From NCBI GenBank assembly GCA_964559455.1, contig CAZLHO010000098.1, forward strand, positions 1-6,428: 6,428 nt of DNA. Direction: 5' to 3'. The notes under the pieces were generated by a model. It searched no databases. It had not been told where the DNA came from and saw nothing but the letters and a program-made list of their open reading frames with translations. Of this stretch, positions 1 through 6,139 are shown piece after piece. How positions within the stretch are numbered: position 1 is the stretch's first letter; each line of letters begins with the position of its first letter. The translations under genes were made by a program, and so were the position numbers. The stretch comes from CAZLHO01 sp964559455. Lineage in GTDB: Bacteria; Krumholzibacteriota; Krumholzibacteriia; LZORAL124-64-63.

Positions 1-503
1 GCCGCGGCGGCACCTTCGAGCTGCTGATGACCCTGCCGATGGGCGCCAGCCGCGTGATGCTGGGCAAGTACCTGGCCGCGATGGCCTTCTACCTGGTGGC
101 CCTGCTGGGCACGCTGCCCATCCCGGTGATGCTGTCGATCCTGGGCAACCCCGACCTGGGCGCCATCGCCGGCGGCTACCTGGGCGCGATCCTGCTGGGC
201 GGGCTCTACATGAGCGTGGGCATCTTCACCAGCGGCCTGCTGCGCGACCAGATCACCGCCTTCATCCTGGGCATGCTGGCCTGCTTCGTCCTCTTCCTGG
301 TCGGCATCCCCGCCGTCTCGGCCACGGTCGACGGCTGGATCGGCGGCCTGGGCACCTTCATGCAGAACGCCCTGGGCCTGATGCCCCACTACGAGGCCCT
401 GCAACGCGGCGTCGTCCAGCTGGGCGACATCGCCTACTTCCTGTCCCTGACCGGCGTCTTCCTGGCGCTGAACACCCTCTGGCTGGAAGGGAGGAAGTAC
501 TGA
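1..503 (+). CDS. ABC-2 type transporter permease, GldF-like (5' end missing)
   Basis: This is the C-terminal part of an integral-membrane ABC transporter permease. The frame is open from base 3, so the true start lies upstream of the window and the ATG at 27 is most likely internal. The first visible residues (RGGTFELLMTLPMG) match the conserved segment after the first membrane region of GldF/ABC-2 permeases, usually written GTxELLLTxPV. About four hydrophobic segments follow. The stretch SGLLRDQITAFILG corresponds to the family's SSLTxNQxxAF motif. The C-terminus (RGVVQLGDIAYFLSLTGVFLALN, then a basic tail) is the typical last helix. In the family, such permeases pair with a cytoplasmic ATPase and the GldG-like protein encoded next; the cargo is unknown. 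GldF and GldG were named for gliding motility in Flavobacteria, but homologues in non-gliders are common, so motility should not be inferred. The stop TGA overlaps the next ATG by one base, implying translational coupling. Confidence 0.9.
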   Translation, partial: RGGTFELLMTLPMGASRVMLGKYLAAMAFYLVALLGTLPIPVMLSILGNPDLGAIAGGYLGAILLGGLYMSVGIFTSGLLRDQITAFILGMLACFVLFLVGIPAVSATVDGWIGGLGTFMQNALGLMPHYEALQRGVVQLGDIAYFLSLTGVFLALNTLWLEGRKY

Positions 504-2245
504 TGCGAAGCAAACGCGCGAACTTCCGCCTGACCTTCGCCGCGGCCGTGGTGCTGCTGCTGGCCATCGCCCTGTTCCTGACCATGGTCCTGGACGGTTT
601 CGGCGCCCGCGCCGACCTGACCGCGGACCGGCTCTACACGATGTCGCCCTCGGCGGCGCGCATCCTGGGCGACCTGAAGGTCCCCGTGCAGGTGAAGTTC
701 TACATCACCGGCACCGACGCCATGCCCTCGGACCTGAAGACCCTGGAGCGGGACGTCACCGACAAGCTGCGCGACTACGAGCGCGCCAGCGGCGGCATGC
801 TGCAGTTCACGGTCTACGACCCGCAGGACGACGACGAGATGCAGCAATCCCTGAGCGGCCGCGGGATCCGGCCCTTCCAGGTGCAGTCCATCGACCGCGA
901 CGAGATCGGCGTGAAGCTGGTCTGGAGCGCGATGACCATCGCCTACAAGGACTATCCCGAGGAGATCATCCCCCAGGTGCTGCCGCAGTCGCTGACCACC
1001 ATGGAGTACGAGCTGGTGTCGCGGATCTTCCGCCTGACCCGGGAGCGGCAGCCGAAGGTGGCCATGTTCGCCCCGCTGGAGCAGGTCGATCCCCAGCTGG
1101 CGATGATGTACATGCAGCAGGGCATGCAGCCGCCGCAGCCGCAGGACCTCTTCAAGACCGTGGTCCAGCTGCTGGAGCAGGAGCACTACCAGGTGGACCG
1201 CATCGAGCTGACCGACGCGTCGCGGATCCCCGACGACGCCGACGTGCTGCTGGTGCTCTACCCCCGCGACCTGAACGAGCGCCAGGTCTTCGAGATCAAC
1301 CGCGCCCTGAGCAACGGCCTGGACGTCGTGCTGGCCGTGCAGCCGCACGAGTACGACTACCAGCCCGGGCAACGCGGCGGCTTCACGCTGGTGGGCCGCT
1401 CCGCCGATTCGGGCGTGGACGGGATGCTCGAGGCCTTCGGCGTCAAGGTCGACAAGGACCACTACTGCGACGAGAACCTGGTCGTGCTCAGCGTGCCGCG
1501 CACGCAGAACCTGGGCGGCATGCGCTTCCAGACCACCGAGCCCGTGCGGGCGCCGGTGCAGGTGCAGATCACCCAGGACCAGTTCAACTCCGACGCGGCG
1601 ATCACCAACCGCATCTCGAGCCTGCTCTACCTGTGGGGCTCGACGCTGGAGCTGGACCGGGCCGGGCTGGCCGCGGCCGAGCTGAGCGCGACCACGCTCT
1701 TCAGCTCGAGCGACCGGGCCTGGACCACGCCCTTCAACGAAGGGCCGGTGCCGGGCAGCGACTTCGACGCCCGCAACCACGAGCTGCGGGGGCCGCTGCC
1801 GCTGGCCGTGATGCTCCAGGGCGAGTTCCCCGACAGCTTCCAGGGCCGCGGGCTGCCCGAGTGGCCCGCCGACCCCGCCGCCGCGGACGACCCCGGCGCG
1901 GCGACGCCGGACCACGCCCCGGAGCTGGATCCGGCGCCGGCCACCCTGATGGTCTTCGGCAGCGCCAAGATGTTCGACGACATGGTGATGCCGATGGGCC
2001 ACCAGAACCCGCTGCTGCTGCTGAACGCCGTCGACGCCCTGGCCTACGGCGAGGACCTGATCTCGATCCGGGCGAAGATCGTCAGCCAGCGCACGATCCG
2101 CGTGGCCGGCGACAGCGAGAAGCTCTTCTACCGCGTCTTCGCGGTCGTGTTGATGCCCGTGCTGCTGGTGGCCTACGGCATCTTCCGGGCCGGCGTCCGC
2201 CGCAAGGACGCCGCCCTGTACCGCGAGAACCTGGGCCGCCGCTAG
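503..2245 (+). CDS. GldG-like ABC transporter auxiliary protein
   Basis: A 580-residue membrane-anchored protein of the GldG/ABC_transp_aux family, the extracytoplasmic partner of the GldF-like permease before it. One hydrophobic helix lies at about residues 10-31 and is followed by the family signature DLTADRLYTMSPSAARIL (38-55). The large middle is predicted to lie outside the membrane, and a second helix sits at about 541-562 before a basic tail (VRRKDAALYRENLGRR). Within the soluble part, the stretch VDRIELTDASRIPDDADVLLVLYPRDL fits the domain's Rossmann-like core that gives DVLLVLxP. A Met/Gln/Pro-rich stretch lies at about 199-214 and an Ala/Pro/Asp-rich low-complexity insert at about 453-480; both are probably surface linkers. 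The start at 503 has GGGAGG at 489-494, 8 bases upstream, and overlaps the permease stop. No catalytic residues are recognisable, and its role in transport is known only by family. Confidence 0.88.
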   Translation: MRSKRANFRLTFAAAVVLLLAIALFLTMVLDGFGARADLTADRLYTMSPSAARILGDLKVPVQVKFYITGTDAMPSDLKTLERDVTDKLRDYERASGGMLQFTVYDPQDDDEMQQSLSGRGIRPFQVQSIDRDEIGVKLVWSAMTIAYKDYPEEIIPQVLPQSLTTMEYELVSRIFRLTRERQPKVAMFAPLEQVDPQLAMMYMQQGMQPPQPQDLFKTVVQLLEQEHYQVDRIELTDASRIPDDADVLLVLYPRDLNERQVFEINRALSNGLDVVLAVQPHEYDYQPGQRGGFTLVGRSADSGVDGMLEAFGVKVDKDHYCDENLVVLSVPRTQNLGGMRFQTTEPVRAPVQVQITQDQFNSDAAITNRISSLLYLWGSTLELDRAGLAAAELSATTLFSSSDRAWTTPFNEGPVPGSDFDARNHELRGPLPLAVMLQGEFPDSFQGRGLPEWPADPAAADDPGAATPDHAPELDPAPATLMVFGSAKMFDDMVMPMGHQNPLLLLNAVDALAYGEDLISIRAKIVSQRTIRVAGDSEKLFYRVFAVVLMPVLLVAYGIFRAGVRRKDAALYRENLGRR

Positions 2246-2258
2246 AAAGGAGGCTGCG

Positions 2259-3302
2259 ATGAAGAACAGGAACCTGATCATCCTTGCCGCCCTGCTGGCG
2301 GTGCTGGTGCTGATCAGCGTCGCCCAGCGCGTCGGCCGCGAGCGCGCCGCGGGGGACTCGGACGTCGCCCCGGTGCTGGCCGCCGAGTTCGTCCGCGACG
2401 ACATCAACCGCGTCACCCTGAGCTACGGCGGCGCCGATTCGGCGGCCGTGGTGCTCGAGAAGCTGCCCGACCGCTGGGTCGTGCGCAGCGCCTACAGCCA
2501 TCCCGCCGACGAGAACCGGGTGACCGGCCTGCTCGACGTGCTGGGCGGCCTGCAGGGCGAGTTCCGCAGCGACGCCGAGGGCGTGCTGGCCGACTACGGC
2601 CTGGGCGGCGACGAGTCGCTGACGATCACCCTCTTCGGCGCCGACTGGCAGCCGGTCTACACCCTGGAGGTCGGCAAGCAGCCCAGCGGCGGCGGCGGCG
2701 TCTTCGTGCGCGACCCCGAGGTCGCGGCGGTCTTCCTGACCCGCGGCGACGTGCTGGGCCGGGTGGGCCTGTACACCGGCCCCGCCCAGCCCCAGGCGCG
2801 GCACTTCCTGGACCTGAAGGTGCTGCAGCTGGATCGCCTGGACATCGAATCGATCGCCCTGCGCTACGAGGGCGGCGACGACGTGGTGTTGGAGAAGGTC
2901 TTCGCCGAGCCGGTCGCCGCCGAGGGCGACAGCGCGGCGCCGGCCGTGGACCGCACGACCTGGGAGTGGCGCCTGACGTCGCCCACGCAGGCCGCCGCGG
3001 CCAAGACCAAGTGCGACGCCGTGCTCAACGCCCTGACCAGGGTGACGGCCGTGGACGTGGCCGATCCCGAGAGCGACCTGCGCGAGCTGGGCCTGTGGCG
3101 GGTCGCGCGCCGCGTCGAGGCGACCCTGGCCGACGGCTCGGTCGTCGAGATGCGCGTGGGCGACCTGCGGGAGGCCGCCGACGGCGCCCCCGAGGGCCGC
3201 TTCATGATGACCGGCGACGATCGCACCATCTGGCTGTTGCGCGAATACGCCGTGAACCAGATATTCAAACAGGCGGACGAACTCCTGCCGGACGCGAACT
3301 AG
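2259..3302 (+). CDS. DUF4340 domain protein, membrane-anchored
   Basis: A 347-residue protein with one N-terminal hydrophobic helix (about residues 5-23) after a short basic start (MKNRN), then a soluble, probably extracytoplasmic body. There is no lipobox Cys near the helix, so it reads as a signal anchor rather than a lipoprotein. Residues about 108-170 show the DUF4340 pattern: LADYGLGGDESLTITLFG, then LEVGKQPSGGGGVFVR and AVFLTRGDVLG. A second, weaker copy appears at about 273-335: LRELGLWRVARRVEATLADG, then MRVGDLREAADG and RTIWLLREYAVNQIF. This suggests an internal duplication. DUF4340 genes commonly sit directly after GldF/GldG-type ABC genes, and the 13-base gap here fits co-transcription. 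AAAGGAGG at 2246-2253 lies 5 bases before the ATG and fixes the start. It is the last gene of the operon, with a terminator 19 bases after the stop. Its molecular function is unknown. Confidence 0.87.
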   Translation: MKNRNLIILAALLAVLVLISVAQRVGRERAAGDSDVAPVLAAEFVRDDINRVTLSYGGADSAAVVLEKLPDRWVVRSAYSHPADENRVTGLLDVLGGLQGEFRSDAEGVLADYGLGGDESLTITLFGADWQPVYTLEVGKQPSGGGGVFVRDPEVAAVFLTRGDVLGRVGLYTGPAQPQARHFLDLKVLQLDRLDIESIALRYEGGDDVVLEKVFAEPVAAEGDSAAPAVDRTTWEWRLTSPTQAAAAKTKCDAVLNALTRVTAVDVADPESDLRELGLWRVARRVEATLADGSVVEMRVGDLREAADGAPEGRFMMTGDDRTIWLLREYAVNQIFKQADELLPDAN

Positions 3303-3320
3303 CCGCCCGCCTACTCCCCC

Positions 3321-3357
3321 ACCCCCCGGGCGCTCCCGCGTCCGGGGGGTTTTCCTT
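3321..3357 (+). terminator. Intrinsic (Rho-independent) terminator of the ABC operon
   Basis: A perfect 9-bp stem (ACCCCCCGG at 3321-3329 with CCGGGGGGT at 3342-3350) continues inward through a G-U wobble and three more pairs (3331-3333 with 3338-3340), closing on a 4-base loop TCCC. The stem is followed directly by a T-rich run (TTTTCCTT, 3350-3357). It begins 18 bases after the DUF4340 stop, so it should end transcription of the transporter operon and separate it from the catabolic genes downstream. Confidence 0.9.
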
Positions 3358-3394
3358 GCACAAATCCGCTCCGCAGCGGATGCTATCCTATTGT
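3356..3394 (+). promoter_or_regulatory. Candidate promoter for the ssnA-ygeY-carbamoyltransferase genes
   Basis: A local drop in GC after the terminator holds promoter-like hexamers. TTGCAC (3356-3361) resembles a -35 box. With a 17-base spacer it would pair with GATGCT (3379-3384), which keeps the key second A and final T of the -10 consensus. An alternative is an extended -10, TGCTATCCT (3381-3389), which is closer to consensus but 22 bases from TTGCAC and so would act with little -35 help. The location between a strong terminator and the next gene makes a promoter here expected. The exact boxes are uncertain, and sigma-factor consensus in this lineage is unknown. Confidence 0.45.
3364..3381. 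promoter_or_regulatory. Perfect inverted repeat, candidate operator
   Basis: ATCCGCT (3364-3370) and AGCGGAT (3375-3381) are exact reverse complements separated by CCGC, giving an 18-base dyad. It lies between the -35-like and -10-like hexamers of the candidate ssnA promoter, where a bound dimeric repressor would block RNA polymerase. It is distinct from the terminator upstream and has no T-run after it, so it is not a second terminator. Its function as an operator is inferred from position and symmetry only. Confidence 0.45.
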
Positions 3395-3430
3395 TCGGAC
3401 CCGTCTTCGACCCGGCCGATTCGTCCGTCC

Positions 3431-3436
3431 AGGAGG
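3431..3436 (+). promoter_or_regulatory. Ribosome binding site deciding the ssnA start
   Basis: AGGAGG lies 7 bases before the ATG at 3444. This favours that start over the internal ATG at 3471 (codon 10), where similarity to known SsnA proteins begins but which has no purine-rich site upstream. Confidence 0.8.
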
Positions 3437-3443
3437 ACCCGCC

Positions 3444-4799
3444 ATGAGCGCCGCCGTTCCCGCGAGCAGCATGCTTCTGAAGAACGCCAACGTGCTGGAC
3501 TACCTGCCCGTCGCCATGGACGCCGCCCCCGCGCCCCGGGTCGAGATCACCGACCTGCGCGTCGTCGGCGACCGCATCGTGGAGCGCGGCGTCGACCTGG
3601 CCCCCGGCGACGAGGACGAAGTGCGCGACCTGCGCGGCCAGACCATCCTGCCCGGACACGTCAACGCCCACCACCACCTCTACTCGACCCTGGCGCCCGG
3701 CATGCCCGCCCCCGGCCGCACGCCGCGCAACTTCCAGGACATCCTGACCGAGATCTGGTGGAAGCTGGACCGCACCCTGGACAAGGATTCGATCCACCTG
3801 AGCGCCGTCGCCGGCGCCTGGAACTCCGCCCGCTGCGGCACGACCCTGGTCTTCGACCACCACAGCAGCCTGACCGCCGTGGACGGCTCGCTGGACATGG
3901 TCGAGCGGGGCCTGGCCGAGGTCGGCGTGCGCGGCTGCCTGTGCTACGAGGTGACCGACCGCGGCGGCCCGGGCAGCCGCGACTCGACCCTGGCCGAATC
4001 GCGCCGCTACCTGGAGAAGCTGCGCGACGCCCCGGCCGACGGCGTGCCCGCCTTCCGCAGCGTGGTCGGCGCCCACGCCAACTTCACGCTCGAGGACCGC
4101 ACCCTGATGCGCCTGGCCGAGCTCTGCGACGAGTTCGGGACGGGCGTGCACATGCACCTGGCCGAGGGCGTCACCGACCGCGACGTCTGCGCCGAGCGCG
4201 GCTGGCCCGAGCCGGTCAAGCGCCTGGAGAACCACGGCCTGCTGCGCCCCGACACCCTGCTGGCCCACGGCGTCGACCTGCGCCCCGACGAGCTGAAGCT
4301 GATCGGCGAGCGCGGCTGCTGGCTGCTGCACAACGCCCGCTCGAACATGAACAACGGCGTGGGCCGGGCCCCGGTGGACCTCTTCCCCGCCAACGCCGCC
4401 TTCGGCACCGACGGCCTGGACGGCAACATGTGGGGCGAGATGCGCACCTCCTTCTTCCGCGGCAACGAGACCGGACGCGGCCCCCTGGGCTTCCACGGCG
4501 TCTCCCGCTTCTGGATCGGCGGCTACCAGCTGGCCCGCCGGATCTTCGGCGAACCCTTCGGCTCGCTGGACGCCGGCGCCCCCGCCGACTTCATCATCCT
4601 GCACCCCGACCAGCGCACGCCCCTGACCAGCGAGAACTGGTTGAGCATGACGCTCTTCGGATTCCACCCCTGGGACATCGAGGGCGTCTACTGCGGCGGC
4701 CGCCGCATCTACGCCGAGGGCGCGACCGCCCCCTACGACGGCAGCGCCTGCCGCGAGGCCGCCAAGCGGATCTGGGACGCCCTTTCCCGCATGTCCTGA
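3444..4799 (+). CDS. ssnA: SsnA-type amidohydrolase (chlorohydrolase/deaminase-like)
   Basis: A 451-residue cytoplasmic metal-dependent hydrolase of the amidohydrolase superfamily, in the deaminase/chlorohydrolase branch. Visible metal and active-site positions are the HxH in NAHHHLYSTL (H76, H78), H238 and E241 in HMHLAE, H275 in LLAHG, and D323 in GTDG. SsnA-type features as recalled from the E. coli protein are the IWWKLDRTLD segment (104-113), the DHH at 138-140, HNARSNMNN (296-304) and the GTDG segment followed by an acidic residue and an aromatic run. Length is close to the usual 440-450. Family members hydrolyse C-N bonds of aminated or cyclic N-rich compounds. In E. coli, ssnA lies in the purine/selenium-linked ygf-yge region, but its substrate is not firmly set. 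About nine extra residues precede the point where known SsnA proteins begin (M10). It is the first gene after the terminator and promoter region, 54 bases before the next gene. A related guanine deaminase or TrzN/AtzA-like enzyme is the main alternative. Confidence 0.88.
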   Translation: MSAAVPASSMLLKNANVLDYLPVAMDAAPAPRVEITDLRVVGDRIVERGVDLAPGDEDEVRDLRGQTILPGHVNAHHHLYSTLAPGMPAPGRTPRNFQDILTEIWWKLDRTLDKDSIHLSAVAGAWNSARCGTTLVFDHHSSLTAVDGSLDMVERGLAEVGVRGCLCYEVTDRGGPGSRDSTLAESRRYLEKLRDAPADGVPAFRSVVGAHANFTLEDRTLMRLAELCDEFGTGVHMHLAEGVTDRDVCAERGWPEPVKRLENHGLLRPDTLLAHGVDLRPDELKLIGERGCWLLHNARSNMNNGVGRAPVDLFPANAAFGTDGLDGNMWGEMRTSFFRGNETGRGPLGFHGVSRFWIGGYQLARRIFGEPFGSLDAGAPADFIILHPDQRTPLTSENWLSMTLFGFHPWDIEGVYCGGRRIYAEGATAPYDGSACREAAKRIWDALSRMS

Positions 4800-4853
4800 A
4801 CCCGCCCTCGCCGCCCGGTCCCCGACCCCGGACGGCCCTGAATTGGAGAGACC

Positions 4854-6074
4854 ATGAGTTCGAGAGTCCAGCACGAGATCGTGAAGGCGGCCCGCCGCCG
4901 TGAATCGGAGATCGTCGACTTCCTGCGCGACGTCGTCGGCATCCCCAGCATGTCGGGCGACGAGGGCCGGGTCGTCGCGCGCATCCGGGACGAGATGGAG
5001 AGCGCCGGCTTCGACGAGGTCATGGTGGACGGCCTGGGCAACGTGCTGGGGCGCGTCGGCGACGGCCCCCGCGTGATCGCCTTCGACGCCCACGTCGACA
5101 CCGTGGACGTCGGCGAGCGCCAGCTCTGGACCTGCGACCCCTTCGCCGGCCGCCTGACCGAGGACGACGTCTTCGGCCGCGGCACCGCCGACCAGAAGGG
5201 CGGCCTGGCGGCGATGATCCACGCCGGGCGCCTGATCAAGGAGATGGGCCTGGCCGACCGCTGCCAGGTGTGGTTCGTGGGTTCGGTGATGGAAGAGGAC
5301 TGCGACGGCCTCTGCTGGCACTACATCCTGAAGGAGGGCGTGCTGCGCCCCGAGGTCGTGGTCTCGACCGAGCCGACCAGCCTGCGCCTGTACCGCGGCC
5401 AGCGCGGCCGCATGGAGATCCGGGTGACCGCCCGCGGCCTGTCGTGCCACGGCTCGGCGCCCGAACGCGGCGACAACGCCGTGACCAAGCTGGCCCCCGT
5501 GGTGCCCGCCATCGCCGCGCTGAACGACCGCCTGGCCAGCGATCCCTTCCTGGGCAAGGGCACCTGCGCGGTGACCTGGTTCGGCAGCCAGTCGCCCAGC
5601 CTGTGCGCCGTGCCCGACAAGGCCGAGCTGCACATCGACCGCCGCCTGACCGCCGGCGAGACCCGCGAGAGCGCCCTGGCCGAGGTCGTCAAGGCCGTGG
5701 CCGACGCCGGCGTCGAGGCCGATGTGACGGTGCCGTCGTACGAGACGCCGTCGTGGCGAGGCCTGAGCTACCCGATGGAGAAGTACTACCCGACCTGGCT
5801 CCTGGAGCCCGACCACCACGCCGTCCAGGCCGGCGTGAACGCGCACAAGATGCTCTTCGAAGAGGAGCCCGAGGTCGGCGCCTGGACCTTCAGCACCAAC
5901 GGCGTGACGATCAACGGCCTGCACGGCGTGCCCTGCATCGGCTTCGGCCCGGGCCACGAGGCCCAGGCCCACGCCCCCGACGAATTCGTGCCCGTGGACC
6001 ACCTGGTCCAGGCCTGCGCCTTCTACGCCGCCTTCCCCGCCGCCTGGCTGGCGGCCGAGGAATCAGGCATGTAA
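4854..6074 (+). CDS. ygeY: YgeY-type M20 metallohydrolase (selenium metabolism-linked)
   Basis: A 406-residue cytoplasmic di-zinc hydrolase of the M20 peptidase/deacylase family, very close to E. coli YgeY (about 403 residues as recalled). M20 ligands are all present: H80 and the assisting D82 in DAHVDTV, bridging D113 in GRGTADQKGG, base E147 and ligand E148 in MEEDCDGLCW, E173 in VVSTEPT, and H373 in QAHAPDE. H199 in CHGSAPERGDNA is the conserved lid-domain histidine. YgeY-type marks are RGQRGRMEIR, EEDCDGLCW, FLGKGT, IDRRLTAGET and the PSWRGLSYPMEKYYPTW stretch. The start is set by GGAG at 4845-4848, 5 bases upstream, and by alignment of FLRDVVGIPS with the family N-terminus. Family members are linked by gene neighbourhood to selenium-dependent molybdenum hydroxylases and purine/uric-acid catabolism. 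The exact substrate is not established, and amide or ureido hydrolysis of a ring-opened intermediate is an inference. Next to ssnA and a carbamoyltransferase it fits that pathway. Confidence 0.93.
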   Translation: MSSRVQHEIVKAARRRESEIVDFLRDVVGIPSMSGDEGRVVARIRDEMESAGFDEVMVDGLGNVLGRVGDGPRVIAFDAHVDTVDVGERQLWTCDPFAGRLTEDDVFGRGTADQKGGLAAMIHAGRLIKEMGLADRCQVWFVGSVMEEDCDGLCWHYILKEGVLRPEVVVSTEPTSLRLYRGQRGRMEIRVTARGLSCHGSAPERGDNAVTKLAPVVPAIAALNDRLASDPFLGKGTCAVTWFGSQSPSLCAVPDKAELHIDRRLTAGETRESALAEVVKAVADAGVEADVTVPSYETPSWRGLSYPMEKYYPTWLLEPDHHAVQAGVNAHKMLFEEEPEVGAWTFSTNGVTINGLHGVPCIGFGPGHEAQAHAPDEFVPVDHLVQACAFYAAFPAAWLAAEESGM

Positions 6075-6085
6075 TCGACCCACAC

Positions 6086-6115
6086 CGAGGCGCCCGCCCC
6101 GCGGCGGGCGCCTCG
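6086..6115. repeat. 13-bp perfect hairpin between ygeY and the carbamoyltransferase gene
   Basis: The arms 6086-6098 and 6103-6115 are exact reverse complements, closing on the 4-base loop CCGC. The structure starts 11 bases after the ygeY stop and ends 15 bases before the GGAGG of the next gene. No T-run follows on either strand, so it is not a standard intrinsic terminator. It could protect the upstream mRNA from 3' decay, act as a partial attenuator lowering downstream expression, or be a copy of a dispersed GC-rich intergenic palindrome. Confidence 0.7.
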
Positions 6116-6130
6116 CCGAACACCCCCCGC

Positions 6131-6135
6131 GGAGG
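6131..6135 (+). promoter_or_regulatory. Ribosome binding site deciding the carbamoyltransferase start
   Basis: GGAGG followed by AAAA directly precedes the ATG at 6140. It sets the start of the last gene, which has no stop codon in the window and could otherwise be missed. Confidence 0.8.
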
Positions 6136-6139
6136 AAAA

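Noticed and set aside
27..29. ATG as the true start of the permease gene
   Set aside because: The frame is open to the window edge, and the residues before this ATG (RGGTFELL) already belong to a conserved permease segment.
1633..2262. Sense-strand open frame of 209 codons overlapping the GldG-like gene
   Set aside because: It is an out-of-frame, Arg/Pro/Gly-rich reading inside a gene with clear family motifs; no start signal of its own.
434..2416. Antisense open frame of 660 codons (minus strand)
   Set aside because: It is a mirror of the GldG-like gene with the same GC-driven lack of stops; composition is His/Gln/Val-rich with no motif.
3471..3473. Alternative ssnA start at codon 10
   Set aside because: It matches the start of known SsnA proteins, but no ribosome binding site precedes it, whereas AGGAGG is well placed for the ATG at 3444.
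4800..4853. Possible terminator or hairpin between ssnA and ygeY
   Set aside because: Only 4-bp GC-rich pairings with large loops can be drawn and no T-run follows, so the two genes are best read as co-transcribed.
2966..4903. Sense-strand open frame of 645 codons in another frame
   Set aside because: It spans the end of the DUF4340 gene, the terminator and the whole ssnA gene. The product is dominated by R, P and G, typical of an out-of-frame reading of GC-rich coding DNA.
2082..6002. Very long antisense open frame (1306 codons, minus strand)
   Set aside because: It runs opposite to four well-supported genes and through the terminator and promoter region. Stop codons are absent because the sense genes rarely use TTA, CTA or TCA in this high-GC genome. 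The translation is low-complexity, rich in H, G, A, V and Q, with no recognisable domain.
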